The notes: generated by a model from the letters alone, not told the origin. Shown: positions 24,384-34,092, numbered from the stretch's first letter. The stretch is 64,000 nucleotides of DNA from Bacillus sp. UNC438CL73TsuS30 (GCF_000482325.1 NZ_AXVA01000022.1:1-64000), one strand, 5' to 3'. Numbers and translations: made by a program.

Positions 24384-24983
24384 ATGAGCTTTTTCAGTAA
24401 TTTATTTGGCAGTGCATCTAAGGAGGAAGAAAAAATGACCAATCCAAAATTAAAAATCGGGATTATTTTAGGAAGTACACGTCAAGGACGTGTTAGTCCA
24501 CAAGTAGGAGAATGGGTGAAAGGTATTGCTGACAAACGTCAGGATGCAGATTATGAAATCGTTGATATCGCCGACTTCAAATTACCATTCCTAGGAGAAG
24601 GTACTGGCCAAGAACCAGGACTTCAAGCATGGAATGAAAAACTTGCTAGTCTTGATGGCTTTGTATTCATTGTTCAAGAATACAACCACAGCATCACAGG
24701 CGCATTGAAAAATGCATTGGATTCAGCTCGCGAAGCTTGGAACGATAAAGCAGCAGGTATTGTAAGCTATGGATCAACTGGCGGAGCCCGTGCTGCTGAG
24801 CATTTACGCGGCATCTTAGGGGAATTAAAAGTTGCAGATGTTCGCACACATCCGACTCTTTCATTATTTACTGATTTTGAAAACGGATCAGTATTCAAAC
24901 CAGCTGAATTGCATCTTACAAATGTGAATGCAATGCTTGATGAAGTAATCAGTTGGAGCGGAGCATTAAAAACAGTTAGATAA
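24384..24983 (+). CDS. NAD(P)H-dependent FMN reductase family protein
   Basis: A flavodoxin-fold NADPH-dependent FMN reductase. Motifs: GIILGSTRQGRVSPQVGEWV (FMN phosphate loop), FVFIVQEYNHSITGALKNAL and AAGIVSYGSTGGARAAEHLR. Two starts are well supported. An ATG at 24384 behind AAGGGG gives an N-terminal MSFFSNLFGSASKEEEK extension, and an ATG at 24435 behind a perfect AAGGAGG gives the usual family N-terminus. It might supply reduced flavin to the luciferase-like enzyme next door (inference). Confidence 0.88.
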   Translation: MSFFSNLFGSASKEEEKMTNPKLKIGIILGSTRQGRVSPQVGEWVKGIADKRQDADYEIVDIADFKLPFLGEGTGQEPGLQAWNEKLASLDGFVFIVQEYNHSITGALKNALDSAREAWNDKAAGIVSYGSTGGARAAEHLRGILGELKVADVRTHPTLSLFTDFENGSVFKPAELHLTNVNAMLDEVISWSGALKTVR

Positions 24984-24999
24984 TTGATTTTCCTTTTAA

Positions 25000-25032
25000 A
25001 AATAGAGCTTGGATTCCAAGCTCTATTTTTTA
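25000..25032 (+). terminator. Rho-independent terminator
   Basis: AAATAGAGCTTGG and CCAAGCTCTATTT form a perfect 13-bp stem with a 3-base loop, then TTT. It terminates the FMN-reductase gene. Confidence 0.88.
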
Positions 25033-25176
25033 CATTCGATTTGTATTAACTAAAACTAACCGTACTATTATCCTCAATCAAAACTTCACTTCCCTCTTCC
25101 TTTTTTCTATTTATCCAGCTCATCTCCTGTCAAAATGAGATCCCTTGCTAATAATTTCTAAATTTGATATGATAAC

Positions 25177-25192
25177 TGACGAACGTTCGTTA
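25177..25192 (+). promoter_or_regulatory. Candidate TetR operator
   Basis: The 16-bp TGACGAACGTTCGTTA is palindromic except at the outermost inner pair. It lies 17 bases upstream of the TTG start of the TetR gene and just after an AT-rich possible -10 region. Position and symmetry fit autoregulation of the tetR-MFS operon. The core CGAACGTTCG recurs at 50900. Confidence 0.55.
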
Positions 25193-25208
25193 ATTAGGGG
25201 TGATTTTA

Positions 25209-25787
25209 TTGAAAAGCAATGAAATTAAGGAAGCAGCTCTAAAATATTTCACCATTCATGGTTATGAAGGAGCATCCCTTTCGCAAATAGCTGAAGAGGT
25301 CGGCATGAAAAAGCAATCCATTTACGCTCATTTTAAAGGGAAGGATGACCTTTTTCTTCAAGTTTTGCGTGATGCAAAAGAGACTGAGCTATCTTCAAAG
25401 CTCCAATATTTTGAAAAAGTTGATTCACAAAATCCCGAAAGAGATTTATACGGATTCTTACAATTGGTTATCGATCTTTTTCAGAAAAATGAGCATATAA
25501 AGTTTTGGCTACGCATGTCCTTTTTTCCGCCAGCCCATCTCGCAAAGGCAATTGAAAAGGAAGTAATCGATATTGAAGAGAAAGTACAGAAGATACTAGA
25601 AGGTAAATTTCAGGATTGGATTGATGCTAAGTTAATCACTATAGAATCTGCAAAAACACCCACCTTCGCTTTCTTAGGAGTAGTCGATTCCATTTTGCTA
25701 GAACTTGTATACGGCAATGATGATCAACGGCTGAAAGATAAATTAGCAGCCTCATGGACTGTATTTTGGAGAGGGATTTCGCATTAA
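25209..25787 (+). CDS. TetR/AcrR-family transcriptional repressor
   Basis: A 192-residue TetR-type regulator. The N-terminal HTH is clear: IKEAALKYFTIHGYEGASLS, then QIAEEVGMKKQSIYAHFKGK and the KDDLF helix. The C-terminal ligand domain is divergent, as usual. AGGGGTG lies 7 bases before the TTG at 25209; a GTG at 25200 is an alternative. It precedes an MFS efflux gene by 29 bases and has a palindromic operator candidate in front, so it most likely represses itself and the pump until an inducer binds. Confidence 0.92.
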   Translation: MKSNEIKEAALKYFTIHGYEGASLSQIAEEVGMKKQSIYAHFKGKDDLFLQVLRDAKETELSSKLQYFEKVDSQNPERDLYGFLQLVIDLFQKNEHIKFWLRMSFFPPAHLAKAIEKEVIDIEEKVQKILEGKFQDWIDAKLITIESAKTPTFAFLGVVDSILLELVYGNDDQRLKDKLAASWTVFWRGISH

Positions 25788-25816
25788 TGATTCATACAGA
25801 AAAGAGGTGTTGATTC

Positions 25817-27019
25817 ATGAAGAAAACGATAAAAGAACAAAAAGCTGTATTAATTATTCTTTTAAGCAATATTTTCATTGCCTTTCTGGGAGTGGGTCTC
25901 ATCATCCCTGTTATGCCAACTTTTATGAATATCATGCATTTATCTGGGAAAACGATGGGCTATCTTGTTGCGGTTTTTGCGGTGTCACAACTGCTAGTGT
26001 CACCACTCGCAGGACAATGGGTTGACCGTTATGGCAGAAAGAAAATCATTATCATCGGTTTATTCCTATTTGGTGTTTCAGAACTGATTTTTGGGATAGG
26101 CAAAAATGTATCAGTACTTTATCTATCAAGAATACTAGGTGGGTTTAGTGCCGCCTTTATTATGCCCGGAGTTACTGCATATCTTGCAGATATTACATCG
26201 GTTCAGGAAAGACCAAAAGCAATGGGCTATATGTCTGCAGCTATAAGCACTGGCTTTATTATAGGGCCCGGCATCGGCGGCTTTATTGCAGAATATGGCG
26301 TACGGATGCCCTTCTTCTTTGCTGCAGCCATAGCCTTTTTAGCCTGCTTTATTTCCATATTTATTTTAAAAGAGCCGATAACTAAGGAACAGCTTGCAGA
26401 AATTTCGGCTAAAACCAAGCAAACAAACTTGATTAGCGATTTGAAAAAATCACTTAATCCGCATTATTTCATTGCATTTATTATTGTATTTGTGCTCGCA
26501 TTCGGTTTATCAGCTTATGAAACAGTTTTTAGTCTATTTTCTGATCATAAATTCGGCTTTACACCAAAGGACATTGCATCGATTATTACAATAAGCTCCA
26601 TCTTTGGCGTTATCGTGCAAGTATTTATGTTTGGGAGAATGGTAGATTTTCTTGGAGAAAAGAAACTGATCCAATTATGTTTGATCATTGGTGCAATTTT
26701 GGCAGTGGCATCCACCGTGGTTTCTAGCTTTTTAGTAGTCCTTGTGGTAACTAGCCTTATCTTTCTTGCATTTGACTTGCTTCGTCCGGCATTGACGACC
26801 TTTTTATCAAAAGCTGCCAAGAAGGAACAAGGATTTGTTGCTGGAATGAATTCTACTTATACGAGCTTAGGTAATATCGTTGGACCAGCGATGGGCGGGA
26901 TACTGTTTGACATAAACATCCACTTTCCTTATCTTTTTGCTGCTGTCATCATGATTATTGGTCTCGGTATTACAATTATGTGGAAAGACAAACAATTGTC
27001 AGCAAGCATAGCTGAGTAA
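25817..27019 (+). CDS. MFS multidrug efflux transporter
   Basis: A 400-residue MFS protein with 12 predicted helices, drug:proton antiporter type. Motif A is present after helix 2 (GQWVDRYGRKKIIIIG), and motif C-like GFIIGPGIGGFIAEYG in helix 5 marks an exporter. GAGGTG precedes the ATG. It is co-transcribed with the TetR regulator upstream. The substrate cannot be predicted. Confidence 0.92.
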   Translation: MKKTIKEQKAVLIILLSNIFIAFLGVGLIIPVMPTFMNIMHLSGKTMGYLVAVFAVSQLLVSPLAGQWVDRYGRKKIIIIGLFLFGVSELIFGIGKNVSVLYLSRILGGFSAAFIMPGVTAYLADITSVQERPKAMGYMSAAISTGFIIGPGIGGFIAEYGVRMPFFFAAAIAFLACFISIFILKEPITKEQLAEISAKTKQTNLISDLKKSLNPHYFIAFIIVFVLAFGLSAYETVFSLFSDHKFGFTPKDIASIITISSIFGVIVQVFMFGRMVDFLGEKKLIQLCLIIGAILAVASTVVSSFLVVLVVTSLIFLAFDLLRPALTTFLSKAAKKEQGFVAGMNSTYTSLGNIVGPAMGGILFDINIHFPYLFAAVIMIIGLGITIMWKDKQLSASIAE

Positions 27020-27121
27020 TTAGAAAAGCCCCGGACACCCCAAAACACTTATTGCTGATATTTTTTTGACGGGAATTTCGTGTCCAATCAAACTCAGAAA
27101 ATGCCAGATTCTATATAAATA

Positions 27122-27152
27122 AAGAGAGGAACGCTTTCTGTACCTCTCCTTA
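27122..27152. terminator. Bidirectional terminator candidate
   Basis: GAGAGG and CCTCTC form a short stem with a 13-base loop and AT-rich flanks on both sides (CTTATTT and TTTATTTAT). It lies between the convergent MFS and ureohydrolase genes. Confidence 0.6.
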
Positions 27153-27187
27153 TTTACATTCATTCTTCCTATATGAACCAATCCCTG

Positions 27188-28186
27188 TTAAGAAAGCATT
27201 TCCTCTTTTTCTTTTCCGTATTTTTTAATCCCCTTTTTCTCTTTTTCCTTTAATACATAGCTTAGTAGGTCTAGTACAATACGGGCTGCAACTTGTCCGG
27301 TCATGCCCGTTGGATCATACGGCGGTGCAACTTCTACTAAATCAAACCCAATGACTTCTCCTCTTTTGGAAATTCCTTTAAGCAATTCATTAACCTCGTC
27401 GTAGAGGAGCCCACCTGGAGAAGGAGTTCCTGTTCCAGGTGCAATTGACGGATCGATTCCGTCAATATCAATCGTTACATAATATTTTTCTCCTGCAGGA
27501 ATAAGCTCCAATACTTCTTTAAGTCCCATTTTTCTCATCTGACGAGGTGATAGGATCACACTGCCATACTCTCTTGCTGCTTCGACGTCTTCTTTTTTGC
27601 TGCTGCTGATCCCGCGAATGCCAAACTGGAATATTTTCTGAACAAAATCCAGCTCAGATAAGCGACGAATGCAATTTCCATGACCATACCTCATTCCTGA
27701 GCGATGATCCGCCCAGTCTAGATGGGCATCAATTTGAATCACATGAAACGGACCTATGTCTTCTATTCCCTTTCCAACTGCTGCTGTGATGGAGTGATCG
27801 CCTCCTAATACAACCGGCATAGCACCTTTGGAAATAATTTTTCGTATTGCTTCTTCTGTATTTTCATGGCACTGCATAATATCTCCGTGTACCATGTCTA
27901 CATCACCACAGTCGACGACTTTCCATTCAGGCCCAAGATACATAATATCGTTTTCAATATCATAAGCACCATCCAGACCGAAACTATATAATGTAGAGCC
28001 TTCGCGGATTCCTCTAGGGCCCATTCTTGCACCAGATTTCCATTGTGTCCCCATGTCATTAGGCACCCCGATTACAGCTACATCTGCATCAAGCTGGTCC
28101 AGGTTCGAACATATTGGGTATTTCCCAAAAGTACAAATTCCTGTAAATGGTAAGTTTAAAAACTGCTTTTCATCACGATTAGACAT
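27188..28186 (-). CDS. Ureohydrolase (agmatinase / guanidinobutyrase-like)
   Basis: A 332-residue manganese ureohydrolase releasing urea from a guanidino compound. Metal ligands are visible in GGDHS (128-132), DAHLDWAD (153-160) and DIDGIDPSIAPGTGTP. A perfect AAAAGGAGG lies before the ATG at 28186, so the longer frame from 28234 is not needed. It is the last gene of a permease - aldehyde dehydrogenase - alcohol dehydrogenase - ureohydrolase run. Agmatine, 4-guanidinobutyrate and 3-guanidinopropionate are all plausible. The aldehyde dehydrogenase context favours 4-guanidinobutyrate (inference). Confidence 0.9.
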   Translation of the reverse strand: MSNRDEKQFLNLPFTGICTFGKYPICSNLDQLDADVAVIGVPNDMGTQWKSGARMGPRGIREGSTLYSFGLDGAYDIENDIMYLGPEWKVVDCGDVDMVHGDIMQCHENTEEAIRKIISKGAMPVVLGGDHSITAAVGKGIEDIGPFHVIQIDAHLDWADHRSGMRYGHGNCIRRLSELDFVQKIFQFGIRGISSSKKEDVEAAREYGSVILSPRQMRKMGLKEVLELIPAGEKYYVTIDIDGIDPSIAPGTGTPSPGGLLYDEVNELLKGISKRGEVIGFDLVEVAPPYDPTGMTGQVAARIVLDLLSYVLKEKEKKGIKKYGKEKEEMLS

Positions 28187-28257
28187 TCTTGCTGCCTCCT
28201 TTTTAATTTTCATCCACGCTTTTTCCTTATGCAAAGTTTTTTATATTGTTTACACAA

Positions 28258-29442
28258 TTAGTTTTCAATTAAAGTTGTTGTTTTCTCCTCATAAGTCTTT
28301 TGAAATAAATTCATATAATCTTCTTTTGTCAAATCCCTTGAATTTGCCTGAGTACACAAATGTTTAAAGGCTCCTTCTGCTAGGAATGGGAAATCTTCGG
28401 GATTTACATTACTTAATTCTCGAAAGCTAGGAATGCCGATTTTATTTGCCAGCTCTTTTAACAACACAACACCTTCATAAGCCGTTTCTTCAATTGTTTT
28501 TCCTTCAGGATTTGCCCCAAGTTTGATTGCTACCATGGCGTGCTTTTCTGGATTTGAAGGAATATTATATTCAAATACATGTGGGAGAAAAATAGAATTC
28601 GCCACTCCATGTGGAGTATCATAAAGTCCTCCAAGTGGTTCGGCCATTGCATGTACAGCCCCAAGATCCGTGTTATCAAAGGCGATACCGGCAACCAAAC
28701 TGCCCAAAAGCATATTTTTCCTAGCCTCTAAATCGTGACCATTTTCTACTGCTAATGGCAGGTACTTTGCAATTAATTCTATGGAATATAGTCCCAAAGC
28801 GTCTGTAAGTGGTTGAGCAACTTTGCAGGTGTAAGCTTCGATAGCATGTGTGAGTGCATCCATTCCTGTAGCTGCTGTAATAGATTTAGGCAAAGTTACC
28901 GTCAATTCAGGATCAACAAGTGCAAGTTTAGGAGCGATTTTCAAATCTAGTATCGCCTCCTTTTGTTTCGTCACTGTATCGGTAATGACAGAACCTCTTG
29001 TAACTTCACTACCGGTACCTGAAGTTGTCGGAATACAAATTAGTGGTGGGATTTCCCGTTCTAGTAAATTTACACCGTAACGTTCTCTTAATTCTCCTCC
29101 ATGTGTTAAAAGTGTCCCAATTGCTTTGGCTGTATCCATTGAACTTCCGCCGCCAAGACCAATTAAAAGATCGATGTTCTCGTTTTTAAACTGTTGATAT
29201 GCACTCTCGCAATCTACATCTTTTGGATTAGGTGATATTTCATCATAAACAATATAATTAACACCTTCTTGATCTAAAGATTGTGTGATTTTGTCCAAAA
29301 TCCCTGTTTGTGCAAGTCCTTTATCTGTAATAATGAGGGCTTTATTTCCCCCTAATTCTTTAGCCCTTTTCCCAATATTCTTTACTTTACCCTTTCCAAA
29401 CTCTATAGAAGTAGGCAGATTAAAATGAAAATCCCATAACAT
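28258..29442 (-). CDS. Iron-containing alcohol dehydrogenase
   Basis: A 394-residue group III (Fe-type) alcohol dehydrogenase. The NAD-binding loop GGGSSMDTAKAIG, the metal region GMDALTHAIEAYTC and AVHAMAEPLGGLYDTPHGVA with its conserved His are all present. AAAGGAGG precedes the ATG. Placed between the aldehyde dehydrogenase and ureohydrolase genes on the same strand, it could oxidise an alcohol, or reduce the aldehyde intermediate, of the same pathway. The direction and substrate are not known. Confidence 0.92.
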   Translation of the reverse strand: MLWDFHFNLPTSIEFGKGKVKNIGKRAKELGGNKALIITDKGLAQTGILDKITQSLDQEGVNYIVYDEISPNPKDVDCESAYQQFKNENIDLLIGLGGGSSMDTAKAIGTLLTHGGELRERYGVNLLEREIPPLICIPTTSGTGSEVTRGSVITDTVTKQKEAILDLKIAPKLALVDPELTVTLPKSITAATGMDALTHAIEAYTCKVAQPLTDALGLYSIELIAKYLPLAVENGHDLEARKNMLLGSLVAGIAFDNTDLGAVHAMAEPLGGLYDTPHGVANSIFLPHVFEYNIPSNPEKHAMVAIKLGANPEGKTIEETAYEGVVLLKELANKIGIPSFRELSNVNPEDFPFLAEGAFKHLCTQANSRDLTKEDYMNLFQKTYEEKTTTLIEN

Positions 29443-29506
29443 ATTAAATTTCCTCCTTTATTATTCTGAATATTCTGAATTAAAAACTGATGTTTTCTCT
29501 ATTTAA

Positions 29507-30979
29507 TTAATTGCTAAACCATTCAGTTGGCTTAACATCTAAATTAATATTGATTTGTTTTACCTCAGTAAACGTATCCAAACCAAAGGTTCCTAACCCG
29601 CGACCAATCCCGCTCTGCTTGTACCCTCCCCACGGTGCTTCATTATAGGCGAGGTTATAAGCATTAACATAGGTAATTCCGGCTCTTACTTTTTTAATAA
29701 CCCTCAAAGCTTTGGCGCCATCTTGTGAAAAAACACCTGCTGCAAGCCCGTATGAGGTATCATTTGCCAGCTGGATTGCTTCCGCCTCATCTTTAAACTT
29801 TTGAACGACAAGGACTGGTCCAAAAATTTCTTCCTGAACAATTCTCATGTCAGGCTTGGTGTCAACAAATATTGTTGGCTCAATGAAATAACCATTTTCA
29901 AGCCCGTCACTTGTGATGCGGTTGCCCCCGCAAACTAATGTAGCCCCTTCGTTTAAGCCAATTTGAATATATTCAAGGATGTGCTTCATATGGTCTTCAC
30001 TTACAAGCGGACCCATCTCTGTAGACGAATCATCCCCAAGCCCAACCTGAATCTTTTTCGCTCTTTCTATTAATCTAGCAATGAATTCATCATGAATGCT
30101 CTCTTCTAATAGTAAACGGGATCCTGCATTACAAACTTGTCCGGCATTGGTAAAAATCCCATTTAATGCATAATCGATGGCTGTCTCAAAATCTGCGTCA
30201 GCGAAAACAATATTTGGTGACTTGCCGCCTAGTTCGAGTGAAATGTTTTTAATATTTCCTGTTGCTGAATTCATGATACTTCTACCCGTTGCTGTACTAC
30301 CTGTAAAAGAAATCAGATCTACCTTTTGACTTTCTGCTATTTCATTTCCTACTGTTGAACCACCTCCCAAAACTAGGTTTGCAACACCAGCTGGTATCCC
30401 CACTTCTTCCATAATCTCAAATAATTTGTAAGTGGTGACCGGGGTGATTTCAGCTGGTTTAAATACAAGCGTATTTCCCGCAGCAAGCGCAGGGGCTATT
30501 TTCCAAGCTCCCGTCAACAATGGAAAATTCCATGCAGCGATAAGCCCGCATACACCGACAGGTTCCCGAATAACCATGGCTTGTACAGGATCGGCAACAG
30601 AATACGTTTGACCATTTGGCTTTGTCACTAACCCAGCATAGTATCGAAAGCAATCCACCGTATCAGCAATATCAAACTCAGATTCTTTAAGGGGTTTTCC
30701 CGTATTCTCTGTTTCTAGTTTGCTAAGCTCGGCTGCCCTTTCTTCAATCTTATCCGCTATTTTAAATAAGTAGGATGCACGTTCAGATGCCGGCAAGTCT
30801 GACCAAATTCCGGAGTCAAAAGCTGTTCGTGCTGCATTAATCGCCATTTGTGCTTCTTCTCTACTTCCCTGCGGAGCCTCGGCCATGATTTTACCGTTTG
30901 CGGGATTCACAGCATGACTCTTCTCTCCGCTTAACGAATCCATCCATTCACCATTAATAAACATTTTCAGCTTCAACAT
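29507..30979 (-). CDS. NAD(P)-dependent aldehyde dehydrogenase (betaine-aldehyde type)
   Basis: A 490-residue ALDH-superfamily enzyme. Catalytic residues are in place: AAWNFPLLTGAWK (Asn), ISLELGGKSPNIVF (general-base Glu) and FTNAGQVCNAGSRLLL (nucleophile Cys). It is similar in style to betaine aldehyde and gamma-guanidinobutyraldehyde dehydrogenases. TTGGAGG precedes the ATG. It lies 26 bases after the APC permease on the same strand. With the ureohydrolase downstream, oxidation of 4-guanidinobutanal to 4-guanidinobutyrate is a reasonable hypothesis. Confidence 0.92.
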   Translation of the reverse strand: MLKLKMFINGEWMDSLSGEKSHAVNPANGKIMAEAPQGSREEAQMAINAARTAFDSGIWSDLPASERASYLFKIADKIEERAAELSKLETENTGKPLKESEFDIADTVDCFRYYAGLVTKPNGQTYSVADPVQAMVIREPVGVCGLIAAWNFPLLTGAWKIAPALAAGNTLVFKPAEITPVTTYKLFEIMEEVGIPAGVANLVLGGGSTVGNEIAESQKVDLISFTGSTATGRSIMNSATGNIKNISLELGGKSPNIVFADADFETAIDYALNGIFTNAGQVCNAGSRLLLEESIHDEFIARLIERAKKIQVGLGDDSSTEMGPLVSEDHMKHILEYIQIGLNEGATLVCGGNRITSDGLENGYFIEPTIFVDTKPDMRIVQEEIFGPVLVVQKFKDEAEAIQLANDTSYGLAAGVFSQDGAKALRVIKKVRAGITYVNAYNLAYNEAPWGGYKQSGIGRGLGTFGLDTFTEVKQININLDVKPTEWFSN

Positions 30980-31005
30980 TTTGACAAACCTCCAATATGT
31001 TATTT

Positions 31006-32394
31006 TTATCTTACTTGTTGAGAGATAACCTCTTGATCAATGTCTTGGTCATTTTCTGGAATCATTTCTTTATCAAAATAAAACTCAGGAAGTGGTTTGC
31101 GGAACCATTTCGTCATATAGACAAGATAAATCAAGCCGCATGCCATCCAAATGCCCCCGAGAATCAACGCATCCATTTCTAAATGCGACCATAACCACAT
31201 CGTAAAGGCTGCGCCAATGAGTGGTAATAATAGATACCGAATACAATCCCGAAAAGAACGCTTGTGATTTCTGATAAAATAATGGGCGATAACAGACACA
31301 TTTACCGATGTAAAGGCAATTAACGCTCCAAAATTAATAAACTTTATAACTTGTTCTAGGGTTAATAAAATTGCAAGTAAAGAAACTGCGCCAATCACAA
31401 TGATGCCAAGTGACGGTGTTTTAAATTTAGGATGAATATATCCAAATATTTTTTTGGGTAAAACGGAATCTCGACCCATCGCATATAACACTCGAGAAGC
31501 GCTTGTGATTGAAGCGATACCTGAAGAGAAATTACCAATAATCACCGCTGTAATAAACATGGATTTAAATAAATTCCCTCCGACGAGCACTGCTATTTCA
31601 AGGGCTGCAGAATCAGCATGTTTGAATGAAATGCCCGGATTCACCAATTGTGCTAAGTAAGAAGAACCAATATACAAAACTCCGATAAACAATAACATGA
31701 TAATAATCGCTTTTGGAATCGTTTTTTCGGGATTGATGGTTTCCTCTGATAAAGTGGTGAGTGAATCAAAACCAAGAAAACTAAAACAAAGAATGGTAGC
31801 ACCTGCCAAAATATCGGATAAGGAAACATCCGCATCAAACAATGGCTTAATTGAGAACAGACTACCCGTCCCTACTCCTTCTGATAAACTTTTGAAGGTT
31901 AATATCCAGAAAAGGCAAACAAAAATGACTTGAGCAATCACAAAAATTTTACTAGTTATTGCTGATATCTCCACACCTAGTATACTTGGAGATACGATGC
32001 TTGCAGTCAACACAATTACCCACAGATAATGCGGGATTCCAGGAAATACCGAACTCAAAAAGACAATCGACATTAAGCAGGTAACCATAGGTGTTAACAA
32101 ATAATCAAGCATAATCGACCAACCCACAATGAACCCAACCTCAGAATTAATAGATTTTTGCGTAAAGGTATAGGCTGAACCTGAAATCGGGAACGCTTTC
32201 GCCATCTTGCCATAGCTGAGAGCTGTAAAAAGTATTGCTAAAAAAGCAATACTGTAAGCAGCTGTAATGACACCTTTAGAGGTAACGGCAGCAATTCCAT
32301 AGGTATTAAAAAACACCATGGGGTTATTCCATGCAATTCCTAAAAAAACAACCTGTGACAAAGTAAGCGTTTTTGCAAGCGCTTTCTGTTTCAT
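31006..32394 (-). CDS. APC-family amino acid/amine permease
   Basis: A 462-residue permease with 12 predicted helices. The first helix region LTLSQVVFLGIAWNNPMVFF and GSAYTFTQKSINSEVGFIVG fit the APC superfamily. GGAGGG precedes the ATG. It begins the operon with the aldehyde dehydrogenase, alcohol dehydrogenase and ureohydrolase, and diverges from a MerR regulator. It is a clear paralogue of the permease at 37293-38639, sharing several long identical segments. Import of a guanidino or amine substrate is inferred from context. Confidence 0.92.
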   Translation of the reverse strand: MKQKALAKTLTLSQVVFLGIAWNNPMVFFNTYGIAAVTSKGVITAAYSIAFLAILFTALSYGKMAKAFPISGSAYTFTQKSINSEVGFIVGWSIMLDYLLTPMVTCLMSIVFLSSVFPGIPHYLWVIVLTASIVSPSILGVEISAITSKIFVIAQVIFVCLFWILTFKSLSEGVGTGSLFSIKPLFDADVSLSDILAGATILCFSFLGFDSLTTLSEETINPEKTIPKAIIIMLLFIGVLYIGSSYLAQLVNPGISFKHADSAALEIAVLVGGNLFKSMFITAVIIGNFSSGIASITSASRVLYAMGRDSVLPKKIFGYIHPKFKTPSLGIIVIGAVSLLAILLTLEQVIKFINFGALIAFTSVNVSVIAHYFIRNHKRSFRDCIRYLLLPLIGAAFTMWLWSHLEMDALILGGIWMACGLIYLVYMTKWFRKPLPEFYFDKEMIPENDQDIDQEVISQQVR

Positions 32395-32473
32395 AACTCA
32401 ACTCCCTCCGTGTTAATAAATCCAATTCTTAGATGATTTAGAAGATTTCGTATCCTTATTGTAAACCTTGTTG

Positions 32474-32503
32474 TTACACAAAGGTCAATAGGTGTATTAT
32501 AAT
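32474..32503 (+). promoter_or_regulatory. Candidate MerR-type promoter/operator
   Basis: TTACAC and TATAAT are separated by 18 bases, with the arms TACAC and GTGTA symmetrically placed across the spacer. MerR regulators bind dyads inside long promoter spacers. It lies 20 bases before the MerR start and in the shared region with the divergent permease. A similar layout is found at the second MerR gene. Confidence 0.4.
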
Positions 32504-32523
32504 TTTTAGGGGAGGTGATCTCA

Positions 32524-33357
32524 GTGAAAGTAAAGGAAAAATTAACCATCGGTGAAATGGCGGGTCTACGAGGGATAACGACGGAGACCTTACGCCACTA
32601 TGATCGGATTGACCTATTCAAACCTCAATATGTTGATCCCGATTCGGGTTATCGCTACTATTCTATTTTTCAATATGAAGTTTTAGGGACCATCAAAGAG
32701 TTGCGGCAACTTGGGATGAGTACAGACGAAATAAAGGAATATTTTAATGAACGTAATTTTAATAAGTCCTTGGATATTCTTAAAGCCAAACATACGGAAC
32801 TTAAATCAAAACTGAGTGAGTTACATGACTTGGAGGAAAATATTCGCGGGAAAATTGGATACCTGGAGCATGTAGCGAAAGAAAAAGAACTTCAAGAGGT
32901 GTTTTTTCGCGAAATTGGAAAAAGGAAGTTAATTACCTTAAATGAAAAAATAAATAATAATTTGGAGCTTTGTTATGGTGTTATAAGGTTAGAGAATATG
33001 CTTACCGAGAAGACACCAATTCTGGCTAGTAATAGACTAGGCATTATTATCAAGGAAGCGGATCTTAGAGCGAAACGGTTTGAAGAACCTTCCATTATTT
33101 TTGTCGTTGCAAAAAATAAAGAAAAATTACCAAAACAGTGCCAAATGACTGTTCCTGCCGGTTTATTTGCATGTATTCGTTACAACGGGGAATTATTATG
33201 GAACCGAAGCGAGAGTTTGAGTAAGATATTGGAATATCTTGATGAAACAGGATATCACATAACCGGAGATGCGCTGCAAATTATGCACGTCGATATTACA
33301 ATCACAGATAAGCCAAATGAGATTACATTCGAAATTCAGGTTCCAGTTCAAATTTAG
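32524..33357 (+). CDS. MerR-family regulator with a GyrI-like effector domain
   Basis: A 277-residue BmrR/BltR-type regulator. The N-terminal winged HTH is textbook (LTIGEMAGLRGITTETLRHY, then YRYYSIFQYEVLGTIKELRQ), followed by a coiled-coil dimer helix and a C-terminal domain of about 150 residues resembling GyrI-like ligand binders. GGGGAGG precedes the GTG at 32524; a GTG at 32515 overlaps that site. Divergent from the APC-ALDH-ADH-ureohydrolase operon, it is the likely activator. It is paralogous to the regulator at 38836. Confidence 0.9.
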   Translation: MKVKEKLTIGEMAGLRGITTETLRHYDRIDLFKPQYVDPDSGYRYYSIFQYEVLGTIKELRQLGMSTDEIKEYFNERNFNKSLDILKAKHTELKSKLSELHDLEENIRGKIGYLEHVAKEKELQEVFFREIGKRKLITLNEKINNNLELCYGVIRLENMLTEKTPILASNRLGIIIKEADLRAKRFEEPSIIFVVAKNKEKLPKQCQMTVPAGLFACIRYNGELLWNRSESLSKILEYLDETGYHITGDALQIMHVDITITDKPNEITFEIQVPVQI

Positions 33358-33543
33358 GGAAGGGGCAAAAACAATTCCATTTCCATCTGTAATCACTATG
33401 TTATCTTTCTAAGCTCTAAGAATTGCATCCAATTCGATTTGAAGAGTTCCAAAGTGTTTTTCCATATAATCAATGCCTTTGCGAACGAATTTCCTTATTA
33501 TTAGGATAACAATTCATTTTCAAAGTAAAAAGTCTTTTCAATA

Positions 33544-33588
33544 GAAAAAAAGAGCGCTAAGGAAGCAAAAAGGCTTCCTTAGCACTCT
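33544..33588 (-). terminator. Strong terminator after the HU gene
   Basis: A 16-bp stem (AGAGCGCTAAGGAAGC with GCTTCCTTAGCACTCT, one mismatch) with a short A-rich loop; on the minus strand it is followed by TTTTTTTC. It lies 11 bases past the HU stop. A short protein-like minus frame ending near 33411 (RKGIDYMEKHFGTLQIEL) is too weak to call. Confidence 0.9.
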
Positions 33589-33599
33589 TTAAAGATTAC

Positions 33600-33872
33600 T
33601 TATTTGACAGCTTCTTTTAGTTCTTTACCTGGTTTAAAAGCGGGAACTTTAGAAGCAGCAATCTGCATTTCCTCGCCTGTTTGTGGATTACGGCCTGTTC
33701 TGGCTGCACGTTCACGTACTTCAAATGTTCCAAATCCAATCAACTGGATTTTCTCTTCTTTAGAAAGTGTATTAGAGATGGTTTCAAACAACGCATCCAC
33801 CGCTTTTGCAGCATCTTTCTTTGTTAATTCTGTTTGTGTTGCGACAGCGTCGATTAATTCAGTTTTATTCAT
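33600..33872 (-). CDS. HU-family DNA-binding protein
   Basis: A 90-residue HU protein that bends DNA and compacts the nucleoid. The full family pattern is present: [20 protein letters not shown], then [20 protein letters not shown] and the beta-arm [10 protein letters not shown], ending [20 protein letters not shown] lies 8 bases before the ATG at 33872; the frame extends upstream but without need. It is a monocistronic gene with a strong terminator. This is probably one of several HU paralogues, so the essential hbs symbol is not assigned. Confidence 0.95.
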   Translation of the reverse strand: MNKTELIDAVATQTELTKKDAAKAVDALFETISNTLSKEEKIQLIGFGTFEVRERAARTGRNPQTGEEMQIAASKVPAFKPGKELKEAVK

Positions 33873-34092
33873 ATTCCAGCACCTCGTCCTTTTATTTTTA
33901 GATAGTATGTAGAAGGATATCATAACACATCTATTATAAGGTTTTCCAATTTACAAGATTGATATACATTTATTCAAAAGAAATAGTATCTTTAATTTGT
34001 ATTATTTAAGAAAACCTATATATCGCCTTTCCAGCGGAAATGATTAGTTCTTACCCCTTTCCTACCATCGATTCTTACATTAATATATAAAA

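Noticed and set aside
33411..33497. Short minus-strand frame ending in a helix-like stretch
   Set aside because: About 25 codons with no start; not enough to call a gene tail.
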